DNA from: Bryobacterales bacterium | Lineage (GTDB): Bacteria > Acidobacteriota > Terriglobia > Bryobacterales > Bryobacteraceae | Assembly (NCBI GenBank): GCA_026954325.1 | Contig: JAIXKK010000028.1 | Location: 1 to 64,000, forward strand | Reading direction: 5' to 3' | Length of the DNA: 64,000 bases | Shown here: positions 8,363-16,288 of the stretch, one piece after another | How positions within the stretch are numbered: position 1 is the stretch's first letter | How the letters are laid out: the number at the start of each line of letters is the position of its first letter | Program-made: the position numbers and the translations under genes | The notes under the pieces: generated by a model | Seen by the model: the letters and a program-made list of their open reading frames with translations, nothing else | Database searches by the model: none | What the model was told of the DNA's origin: nothing

Positions 8363-9524
8363 GGTCCGTGATGTACTCCAACCGGCTGACGGCTGCGTCC
8401 GCGGTCACCATGTCACTCACGCCGAGGATCAAGCGCGGCCTGTGCCCGTGGCGTTCGATCAACGCGTCGATGTTGCGCCGGAATGCGGCTTCCGGCGTGC
8501 TGTCCGGACACAACAGGGTGGACGGGATGCCTCCCCACACGCTGATGCGCCCATCGAAAGCATCGAGGTATTCATCCAGGCTCAGCCTCGTCATGGGATG
8601 CGGGCAGACGGAATCGGCGATGTCGAAGCCGGCCTCGAGGTAGAGCGGAATCAGGCGGCGGTTCTCGCCGTCGGTGTGGGTCATCAGATATTTGCCCTTG
8701 CCATGCAGGACCTCGGCATAGTCCCTGAGAACGGGCAGAATGTGTTGGCGGAAGAATTGGGGGTAGGTGATGGCGTCGTCATAATTGGCGCCGAGGTGGA
8801 GAATTTCGGCCGGGCCGTTCGCTCCGATCTCCTGAATCTTCGCGTACAGGTGCTGCATTTGGTCGCATAAGCGGAAGATTTTCTCGGGATAGTCCGCCAG
8901 GGCGTAGTAGAAGGTCTCCACCGTCATCAGTTCCTTGAGGATGTGGTGAATGGGGCAGGCGGTGCCGGCCAGCCACCCGACAACTACTCCCCGTTCGCCC
9001 ACCTCATCGCGGCGGGCGAGGTAGCCTTCCCACCGCGGTTCCACCTCGAGATTCTCGAAGAGATAGCCGGCGGCATCGAAGTCCTCCGGTTTACGGATGG
9101 GGAGTTCCGTTTGCCAGGACATGGAGGCCCCGCCGGCGAGCATTTCTTCCGTGAAGAGAAACGCCGTGCGGAGGGCGCCTTTCGGGGTGTGGTATTCGAC
9201 TACGGTCTCCCGCCCGGAGCGTGTCACGCGGCGTTCCACGTTGCGGAGGTGAACGCGGTAGGGGAGGGCCCGCAGGCGGAAGATGCCGAGGCCGCGGTCG
9301 ATCATGTCGTCTTCCTCCACGCAATCGGTGAAGTCTGGGATGGTGGAGTAACAGCCGAAGCCGAGGCGATCGGCGATCTGGGGCAGAGTGAGCGGCCGCA
9401 GTTCGCTAGGGAGCGTGTTCTGGTGCAGCCGCGCCCGATGCCAGAAGTCCATGCGCGGGATCCAGGGAATGCGGTCCGGCGCGTCTCCACGAATTGTTGC
9501 AAGCACGCGTTGGCGATCAGTCAT
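8343..9524 (-). CDS. Uroporphyrinogen-decarboxylase-family (URO-D-like) protein
   Basis: 393 residues. The N-terminus (MTDRQRVLATIRGDAPDRIP) and the C-terminal barrel segment (RPRLILGVSDMVTADA) are typical of the URO-D superfamily that includes corrinoid methyltransferases rather than the haem-pathway HemE. KYLMTHTDGENRRLIPLYLE and FDIADSVCPHPM are the late beta strands, with candidate metal or substrate residues His and Cys. In Acidobacteriota and Planctomycetota such genes are numerous and usually linked to demethylation or carbohydrate catabolism; the substrate is unknown. It is transcribed away from an MFS transporter gene whose proposed start is 56 bp from its own, so the two may share a regulatory region. 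Confidence 0.8.
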   Translation of the reverse strand: MTDRQRVLATIRGDAPDRIPWIPRMDFWHRARLHQNTLPSELRPLTLPQIADRLGFGCYSTIPDFTDCVEEDDMIDRGLGIFRLRALPYRVHLRNVERRVTRSGRETVVEYHTPKGALRTAFLFTEEMLAGGASMSWQTELPIRKPEDFDAAGYLFENLEVEPRWEGYLARRDEVGERGVVVGWLAGTACPIHHILKELMTVETFYYALADYPEKIFRLCDQMQHLYAKIQEIGANGPAEILHLGANYDDAITYPQFFRQHILPVLRDYAEVLHGKGKYLMTHTDGENRRLIPLYLEAGFDIADSVCPHPMTRLSLDEYLDAFDGRISVWGGIPSTLLCPDSTPEAAFRRNIDALIERHGHRPRLILGVSDMVTADAAVSRLEYITDRVSRIQ

Positions 9525-9580
9525 GGTGTGTAAAACCGTTTAGGTGTAGTATAGCCCTGACCGCCATCGCGAGGATCACA

Positions 9581-10852
9581 GTGGTACACGAAAAAGCAAC
9601 GGCGCCCTCCACGGAGGCCAAAGTCCGAAATCTGGCGTGGCTCGTGATGGCCCTGCTGTTTCTCGGCTCGGTGGTGAACTACCTCGACCGCGCCGTGCTG
9701 GGCGTGTTGATGCCGTCCATCCGCCGCGATCTCGGCCTGACCAACACCGGCTATGCGATGGCGGTGAACGCCTTCCTTGTTACCTACACGCTGTCTTATG
9801 TGGTGGGCGGGCGGGTGGCGGACCTGCTGGGATGCCGGCGGACGTTCAGCCTGACGCTGCTGGTGTGGTCCGCCGCGGCCATGCTTCATGCGGTGGCGCG
9901 GGGCATTTGGGGCCTGGCCGGATGCCGCGCTCTGCTCGGGATCGGGGAAGGCGGCTACTATCCGGCGGCCATCCGCGGCGCTGCCGAGTGGTTTCCTCCC
10001 AAGCAGCGCGCCAAAGCCATCGGGCTGGTGCTATCGGCCCTGAGCGTGGGCAGTCTCCTCACTCCTCCGGTGTCGGCCTGGCTTGCGCTCGCCTATGGCT
10101 GGCGGGTGGCTTTCCTCGCGACGGGCGCCTTCGGATTGCTGCTGATTCCACCGTGGATCGCGCTGCATGGCCGGATTCGCCGCGAGCTTGGGAGCGCGGA
10201 CCCGGCGCCGGCGATTGCCGCCATCGCGCGGGAAGGAGAGGAAGGCGGCGGGGCGCCGCTTCGAACGGCGCTGCGGTCGCGCTCGTATGTGTGCCTGCTG
10301 CTGGCGCGCGCCTGTTCGGATTCGGCGTGGTACTTCTACCTCTTCTGGATGCCGGGGTATTTTCAGGAAGCGCGCGGGCTTGGATTGGCCGCCGTGGGGC
10401 AATGGCTATGGATTCCCTTCCTCGCCGCGGGCGTGGGCGCGATTTTCGGGGCGTGGGCAAGCAGCGAACTGATCGAGCACGGCTGGGGATTGGACCGGAG
10501 CAGGAGAAGCGTCCTGGTGGTTTCCGCGGCGGTGAGCGCGACGGGAGCGGCGACCTGCGTGGTTCCCGGCTTCGCGGCTGCTCTCGGGTTGGTGAGCGTG
10601 GCGCTGTTTGCGCATACATCGTGGTCTTCGAACCTGCATACGGCGATCACCGAAGTGACTCCGCCGCGGCATGTGGCGGTGTTGTATGGCGTTACCGGCG
10701 CCGCGGGAACGTTGGGCGGCGTAATGATGCAATCGATGGTGGGACCGCTTGTGGACCGGTTCGGCTATGATCTGCCGTTCTTTCTGACGGGCGCGTTGTA
10801 TCTGACGGCCGCCTTATTGGTGATCCGGGGGGTCCGCATCTACCAAGCCTGA
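9581..10852 (+). CDS. MFS transporter, anion:cation symporter (sugar acid) type
   Basis: About 423 residues with twelve predicted membrane segments. NYLDRAVLGVLMPSIRRDLG and the glycine-rich RALLGIGEGGYYPAAIRGAA followed by WFPPKQRAKAIG are hallmarks of the ACS family (hexuronate, galactonate and related carboxylates). The GTG at 9581 is taken as start because GAGG lies six bases upstream; the frame is open further left but that part lacks membrane character. It is divergent from the URO-D-like gene and probably imports an organic acid. Confidence 0.85.
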   Translation: MVHEKATAPSTEAKVRNLAWLVMALLFLGSVVNYLDRAVLGVLMPSIRRDLGLTNTGYAMAVNAFLVTYTLSYVVGGRVADLLGCRRTFSLTLLVWSAAAMLHAVARGIWGLAGCRALLGIGEGGYYPAAIRGAAEWFPPKQRAKAIGLVLSALSVGSLLTPPVSAWLALAYGWRVAFLATGAFGLLLIPPWIALHGRIRRELGSADPAPAIAAIAREGEEGGGAPLRTALRSRSYVCLLLARACSDSAWYFYLFWMPGYFQEARGLGLAAVGQWLWIPFLAAGVGAIFGAWASSELIEHGWGLDRSRRSVLVVSAAVSATGAATCVVPGFAAALGLVSVALFAHTSWSSNLHTAITEVTPPRHVAVLYGVTGAAGTLGGVMMQSMVGPLVDRFGYDLPFFLTGALYLTAALLVIRGVRIYQA

Positions 10853-10937
10853 ACCAATCGCACGCGGAACGTTGCCCGAAGGGCGCGGGTTGAACGAATG
10901 CGCCGCAACCGGCTGTCGTTACCTGGGGTTCAGTCTC

Positions 10938-13523
10938 CTACTTCACCACTACGTTGACCAGCTTTTTCGGCGCCACCACGACTTTGACAATCTGCTTGCC
11001 TGCGATGTGTTCGCGAGCACGCTCGCTGGCCAGGGCCGCGGCCTTCACGGTTTCGTCATCGGCATCAGCCGGCACGGTGACGCGATCCCTGAGCTTACCG
11101 TTTACCTGCACCACCACCTCGACGGTGTCTTCCACCAGGTACTTTTCTTCAAACCGCGGCCAGGACAGTTCCGACAGCGGCCCGGCCGGCAGCGCGGGGA
11201 ACCGCCGTTGAAGCGTTTCGTAAATCTCCTCGCTGATGTGCGGGGCGAACGGATTCAGCAGATGCAGGAACGCCGCCAGCGCGCTCACCGGGCGCTCTTC
11301 TGCTCCGGTGAATTCGTTGGAGAAGATCATCATTTGCGAGATGGCGGTATTGAACGAAAGCGACTCGATGTCGGCGCCCACCTTGCGGATGGTCTCATGC
11401 AACACCTTGAGTTGCGGCGCGGTGGGCGCGGCGTCCCGCACTTTCGAGGAGAACGTCCAGTTCGCGCCATTATCGGAGGATTCGAAGAATAGCCGCCACA
11501 CACGGCCGAGGAAGCGGTTCACCCCCTCCACGCCGCGTGTGCTCCAGGGCTTGACCTGTTCGAGCGGTCCCATGAACATTTCGAACAGGCGCAGCGAATC
11601 GGCTCCGTATTCGCGCACGACATGGTCGGGATTGACGACGTTGCCGCGAGACTTCGACATCTTCTGCCCGTCCTCGCCGAGAATCAGGCCCTGGTTCACC
11701 AGCCGCTGAAAAGGCTCCGGGGTGGAGACGTGCCCCAGGTCGTAGAGCACCTTGTGCCAGAAGCGGGCATAGAGCAAATGCAGAACGGCATGCTCGGTGC
11801 CGCCGACGTACAAATCGACGCCGCCCGGAGTGCCCGCCGAGCCCATCCAATAGTGTTCGGCCTCCGCGCCGACGAACCGCTCCTTGTTCGAGGCATCGAT
11901 GAAACGCAAGTAATACCAGCAGGAGCCCGCCCACTGCGGCATGGTATTGGTTTCCCGGACGGCGTTGTCCGAATAGCGGACCCATTCGCGGGCCTTTGAA
12001 AGCGGCGGTTCCGGCGTACCCGTGGGCCGGTAGTCTTCCATCTCCGGGGGCGCAACGGGCAGTTCAGCTTCGGGCACGGCTTCGTGTCTGCCGTTCCGCC
12101 ACAGGATCGGGAACGGCTCACCCCAATAGCGCTGGCGGGCGAAGAGCCAGTCGCGCAGCTTGTAGTTGACCGTCTTGCGGCCGAGTCCGCGCTCCTCGAG
12201 CCAGGCGGTGATCTTGCGTTTCGCCTCCGGCGTGGGCAGCCCGCTGATCAATTCCGAATTGATGGAAACGCCGTCGCCGGTAAAACATTTTTCCGTGTTT
12301 CCCGGCGGAGTTTCCACCACCGGCCGGATGGGCAATCCGTACTGCCGGGCGAATTCAAAGTCCCGGTCATCGTGCGCGGGAACCGCCATGATGGCGCCGG
12401 TTCCATAGCTGATCAGCACATAATCGGCGATCCAGATGGGGATTCTCTCGCCATTGACGGGATTGACCGCAAAGCCGCCGGTGTCTACTCCGGTCTTCAC
12501 CTTGGCGAGCGCCGTGCGGTCCATGTCGGACTTGCCGGCAATCTCCTTGCGGTAAGCCTGGACGGCCTCCTTGCGCAACTCCGCGGTGACGCGGTCCACC
12601 AGCGGATGCTCCGGGGCAAGCACCATGTACGTGGCGCCGTAGAGCGTATCGGGGCGGGTGGTGAAGACGGTGATCGCCTCGTCGAGACCGTCCACGGCGA
12701 AGCGCACCACCGCCCCCTCGGACCGGCCGATCCACTCCCGCTGATGCCGCTTGATGCCTTCCGGCCAGGTGAGATCTTCGAGTTCATTGCTCAGGCGCTC
12801 GGCATAGGCGGTGATGCGCAGCATCCACTGGCGCAGAGGACGGCGCTCGACGGGGAACCCGCCTACCTCGCTCTTGCCGTCCACGACCTCCTCGTTTGCA
12901 AGCACCGTCCCCAAGCCGGGGCACCAGTTCACCTGAACTTCCCCGACGTAGGCCAGACGGCGCGCGTCCACATCGTCGCGGCTCAGCCCTTGCGCTTCCA
13001 GTTCGGAGACCGGACGCGCCTTCCCGGTCTTTTCGTCCATGTAGGAGTTGTACAGTTGCAGGAAGATCCACTGCGTCCAGCGGAAATAATTCGGATCGGT
13101 GGTGTTGATCTCGCGGTCCCAGTCGTAGCAGAATCCGAGGCGCTTCAACTGGCCGCGAAAGCGCTCGACGTTGCGCTCCGTGGTGACCCTTGGATGCTGT
13201 CCTGTCTTGATGGCGTACTGCTCGGCGGGCAGCCCGAAGGCATCCCAACCCATCGGGTGGAGAACGTTGTATCCGTTCTTGCGTTTGTGCCGCGAGAAGA
13301 TATCGGTGGCGGTATAGCCCTCGGGATGCCCTACGTGGAGTCCGTCGCCGCTTGGATAAGGGAACATGTCGAGCACGTAGTACTTGGGCTTCAAGGGGTC
13401 GAAACCCGGGTCGCCCGGATTCGGCGTCCGGTAGGTCTTGTGTTCGTCCCAATATCGCTGCCACTTGGGCTCGATGGCGTCAAAGGGATACTGGCGGCGT
13501 TTTTCGCTGGTCGTCTCACTCAT
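10938..13523 (-). CDS. leuS: Leucyl-tRNA synthetase
   Basis: 861 residues, close to the usual bacterial length. It charges tRNA-Leu with leucine in the cytoplasm. The class I signature HVGH (63-66) follows [10 protein letters not shown], the KMSKS loop appears as QKMSKSRGN near residue 625, and the CP1 editing domain ([13 protein letters not shown]) lies between them. The C-terminal anticodon-binding and leucine-specific regions are present up to the ..[13 protein letters not shown] end. It is convergent with the MFS gene and a single-gene unit as far as can be seen. Confidence 0.98.
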   Translation of the reverse strand: MSETTSEKRRQYPFDAIEPKWQRYWDEHKTYRTPNPGDPGFDPLKPKYYVLDMFPYPSGDGLHVGHPEGYTATDIFSRHKRKNGYNVLHPMGWDAFGLPAEQYAIKTGQHPRVTTERNVERFRGQLKRLGFCYDWDREINTTDPNYFRWTQWIFLQLYNSYMDEKTGKARPVSELEAQGLSRDDVDARRLAYVGEVQVNWCPGLGTVLANEEVVDGKSEVGGFPVERRPLRQWMLRITAYAERLSNELEDLTWPEGIKRHQREWIGRSEGAVVRFAVDGLDEAITVFTTRPDTLYGATYMVLAPEHPLVDRVTAELRKEAVQAYRKEIAGKSDMDRTALAKVKTGVDTGGFAVNPVNGERIPIWIADYVLISYGTGAIMAVPAHDDRDFEFARQYGLPIRPVVETPPGNTEKCFTGDGVSINSELISGLPTPEAKRKITAWLEERGLGRKTVNYKLRDWLFARQRYWGEPFPILWRNGRHEAVPEAELPVAPPEMEDYRPTGTPEPPLSKAREWVRYSDNAVRETNTMPQWAGSCWYYLRFIDASNKERFVGAEAEHYWMGSAGTPGGVDLYVGGTEHAVLHLLYARFWHKVLYDLGHVSTPEPFQRLVNQGLILGEDGQKMSKSRGNVVNPDHVVREYGADSLRLFEMFMGPLEQVKPWSTRGVEGVNRFLGRVWRLFFESSDNGANWTFSSKVRDAAPTAPQLKVLHETIRKVGADIESLSFNTAISQMMIFSNEFTGAEERPVSALAAFLHLLNPFAPHISEEIYETLQRRFPALPAGPLSELSWPRFEEKYLVEDTVEVVVQVNGKLRDRVTVPADADDETVKAAALASERAREHIAGKQIVKVVVAPKKLVNVVVK

Positions 13524-13630
13524 ATTTCGTCAGGGGGTACGAAGATTCTTTCAGTGTAGAACGTTCCTGTGAAAGGATTGTGATGTTGATGTGCACTATC
13601 CTATCCTGGGGCTGAGATTGACAATTCGTT

Positions 13631-15595
13631 ATGGCTATCGCTGGCTTCGCTGAGACCGGCGTCAACCTGGCGGATAGCCTTCCATCCCCAACAGTCACTG
13701 CCCGCGACACGCTTGGTTTCATCTATTTGGCGGGAACAACGTATCTCAACGATCTGCCGGCAACCCCCGGCGTTATTCAGCCCAAGCCGCCACCGGATTG
13801 CCATGCAAACCCCGCGCGATACCTCTGTGCGCACGGCTTCATCGCTAAATTGTCCCCAAATGGCACACTGGTTTGGGCCACCTATCTGGGCGGCAATGGA
13901 GCTGACGAAATTAGCGCCATTGCTGTGTCCCCGAATGGAGGTGTAGTCGTTGGGCGCGAAACAACCTCGACAAATCTGCCGCTGGACGGTAAAGGAGAGC
14001 GAACAGCCCCGGCGAGCCTGTTCATCGCTCGTTTGGCTTCCGACGGGACGGCTGTAAATGAATCGGTGTACCTTGGCGGGAAGGCCGCCGACCGCCTTCA
14101 ATCACTCACGCTGGACGACGACGGCAACGTGTACATTGCGGGAGTAGCGCTCTCCACAGATTTTCCTACCACGCCTGGCGCCTATCGCACTTCCGGAACG
14201 CCGGATCAGTTCGTCGCGAAGTTCGATAGCGATCTCAAGCAACTACGGTTTTCGTCGCTACTTGGGACATCCGCGGTTTTCAGGCCCACCTCACTTGCGC
14301 TTGGGAAGGACCGCAGCCTGTATGTCCTGGGAACGGGCAACCCTGGTATTGGGAGCCCGGGACCGATGCCGGTCACGGTCACCCGACTGACAGCAGATGC
14401 GACTAAATCCATCTATTCCGTCAGATGGGACTCCTTCTTCCAGGGTGCAGGTGTAGCTGTCGACGAAGAAGGTAACGCCTATGTCAGCACATACCAGCGA
14501 AGATGGGAGATTGCAGGGCCGGACAGCTCCATTATGAAGTTGGACCCGGCAGGCAATTCAGTATGGAGCACAGGTGTTCCCGGCGCCAATATCAGTTCGA
14601 TGGCACTTGATAGCCGGGGCTTGCTCATTCTGACGGGTTCGGCTCTCGATCTCCAGTTCCAGCCTACCGCGGGAGCCCCGCGAGCTTGTCTCAACAGTGC
14701 CGGGGCAGTTCGACCGGTTACCACGTTCGTGGCCCGTTTCGACATAATTGCCAAATCCGTAGTCTATGCCGGCTATTTGAATGCTGCGCAATCCTGGGTC
14801 GCCGGAGCGGACGTAGTAGTGGCGGAATCGGCCTATGTTGGCCTCCCGCGATTCACGGCATTGCCGTCAACCACTCCTGAACCCGGAACAGTCACATGCA
14901 TGGCCAATGCGGCCAGTAATGACATGAGTTCCATCGCGCCAGGGGAAGTGCTCTCGATTTATGGCTCAAGTATCGGTCCAGCGCGGCAGTTCATCACACA
15001 GTTGGACACAGCGGGCATTGTGACCAAGGAACTCGGCGGGATCACGGTTACCTTTGATGGAGTTCCAGCACCGATACTCTATGCCGCTCCGGGCCGGATC
15101 AACCTGGTGGCGCCCTTCACCCTTTCTCCGAACAAGGTTCGCGTCGAATTACGGCGCGATGGTGTGCTCCTGGCCGCATTCGACAGAACCGTTTCGCCGG
15201 CGCATCCGGGACTATTCACAGTCAATGGTCTACGATCCGGACCGCTTGCGGCTCTGAATCAAGACGGGACAATCAACAGCGCCGCAAATCCCGCGTCTCC
15301 AGGGTCAATCGTTACAATCTACGCCACCGGACTAGGAGATATGCTGCCGGCGGCAGTAGACGGGGAGATACCGCATGGACCGGTTTCCCGTCCGATCGCC
15401 TCCTTTCCGATTCAGCTTTATAGTATTTCGGCGGGAGCATTTTCTCCGAGTATCGAGTATCTTGGCAACGCGCCGGAATTGGTACAAGGCATGATCCAGG
15501 TCAATCTACGCCTACCTCGGATCGCCCCACCTGACGGCGTCGTCACCGTTCTTAGCGCAAACACAGGAACGATCTGGGTGCGCCGACAGCCCTAA
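13631..15595 (+). CDS. SBBP-type beta-propeller protein with Solibacter C-terminal domain
   Basis: 654 residues. The first ~400 hold repeats of the SBBP type (DDDGNVYIAGVALSTDFPTT, DEEGNAYVST, FIAKLSPNGTLVWATYLGG), expected to form a secreted beta-propeller. The last ~230 (ANAASNDMSSIAPGEVLSIY to the end) match the Solibacter uncharacterised C-terminal domain, TIGR03437. Members of this family normally begin with a signal peptide. Here the frame is closed by a TGA at 13619 and starts with MAIAGFAETGV without a signal sequence or ribosome-binding site. The gene is therefore either 5'-truncated or frameshifted near its start. The role of these very abundant exoproteins is unknown. Confidence 0.8.
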   Translation: MAIAGFAETGVNLADSLPSPTVTARDTLGFIYLAGTTYLNDLPATPGVIQPKPPPDCHANPARYLCAHGFIAKLSPNGTLVWATYLGGNGADEISAIAVSPNGGVVVGRETTSTNLPLDGKGERTAPASLFIARLASDGTAVNESVYLGGKAADRLQSLTLDDDGNVYIAGVALSTDFPTTPGAYRTSGTPDQFVAKFDSDLKQLRFSSLLGTSAVFRPTSLALGKDRSLYVLGTGNPGIGSPGPMPVTVTRLTADATKSIYSVRWDSFFQGAGVAVDEEGNAYVSTYQRRWEIAGPDSSIMKLDPAGNSVWSTGVPGANISSMALDSRGLLILTGSALDLQFQPTAGAPRACLNSAGAVRPVTTFVARFDIIAKSVVYAGYLNAAQSWVAGADVVVAESAYVGLPRFTALPSTTPEPGTVTCMANAASNDMSSIAPGEVLSIYGSSIGPARQFITQLDTAGIVTKELGGITVTFDGVPAPILYAAPGRINLVAPFTLSPNKVRVELRRDGVLLAAFDRTVSPAHPGLFTVNGLRSGPLAALNQDGTINSAANPASPGSIVTIYATGLGDMLPAAVDGEIPHGPVSRPIASFPIQLYSISAGAFSPSIEYLGNAPELVQGMIQVNLRLPRIAPPDGVVTVLSANTGTIWVRRQP

Positions 15596-15641
15596 CGGTT
15601 CAGGCGAAGTGGGCTGCCGTCACACCGGAGTTTTTGGCGGA

Positions 15642-16235
15642 TCAGTCTGACCCGCGACGCTCGAGTTCGCGCAGCAGCCAGGCCTTCGCGATTCTCCAGT
15701 CGCGCATGACTGTCTGCGGCGAATGATGGACCGCGCTTGCCGCCTCCTCCACCGTCAGGCCGCCGAAAACGCGCAACTCCACGATCCGCGCCCGCCGGGG
15801 ATCCAGTTCCGCAAGCGTGACGAGTGCCTCGTCCAGAGCGAGCACTTCGCCGCCATGTTCGGAGTCCGGGGCCGGAATTGCGTCGAGTTCGAGGATGCCG
15901 GCCCCAAAGATTCGAGCGCCGCCGCCGCGCTTGGCGGCCCGCCGCGCTCTGACTGCATCCACCAGGATACGGCGCATCAACTGAGCCGACACCGCAAAAA
16001 AGTGCACGCGATCCTGCCACTCGATGCCTTCGATCCCGACCAGGCGGACATACGCCTCGTGGACGAGAGCGGTGGTCTTGAAAGTTTCTCCGGCGCTGAC
16101 TTTGCGGCGGTGACGCCGCGCAAGGCGGCGCAGTTCCTCATAAACGAGCGGGATCAGTTCGTCCCGGGCCGCCTCGCTACCGTTCGCCCAAGCCTTCAGC
16201 AAAGTCGTAACTCGACCGGACTCGGCAGAGGACAT
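15642..16235 (-). CDS. ECF RNA polymerase sigma factor (acidobacterial TIGR02999-like)
   Basis: About 197 residues. Region 2 is seen as LARRHRRKVSAGETFKTTAL followed by HEAYVRLVG and HFFAVSAQLMRRILVD, and region 4 as RIVELRVFGGLTVEEAASAV with the recognition helix SPQTVMRDWRIAKAWL. This is the ECF subgroup common in Acidobacteriota and Planctomycetota, often paired with a Ser/Thr kinase rather than a classical anti-sigma factor. Here the kinase gene is divergent and only 53 bp away. The ATG at 16235 is preferred over a TTG at 16247. Confidence 0.93.
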   Translation of the reverse strand: MSSAESGRVTTLLKAWANGSEAARDELIPLVYEELRRLARRHRRKVSAGETFKTTALVHEAYVRLVGIEGIEWQDRVHFFAVSAQLMRRILVDAVRARRAAKRGGGARIFGAGILELDAIPAPDSEHGGEVLALDEALVTLAELDPRRARIVELRVFGGLTVEEAASAVHHSPQTVMRDWRIAKAWLLRELERRGSD

Positions 16236-16246
16236 GGCGCAGCCCA

Positions 16247-16252
16247 ATTATA
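16247..16252 (-). promoter_or_regulatory. Candidate -10 box of the ECF sigma factor gene
   Basis: The minus strand reads TATAAT exactly, 11 bp before the ATG at 16235. A transcript starting about 7 bp later would have almost no leader. No good -35 box was seen. On the other strand TAGAAT at 16265-16270 could serve the kinase gene. Confidence 0.4.
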
Positions 16253-16288
16253 GCCCGGGTCTGCTAGAATTCCACAGAGCAGGCGCAA

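Noticed and set aside
12084..13559. Long open frame on the plus strand opposite leuS
   Set aside because: It is the complement of a clearly coding leucyl-tRNA synthetase and has no recognisable domain; long antisense frames are expected in GC-rich DNA.
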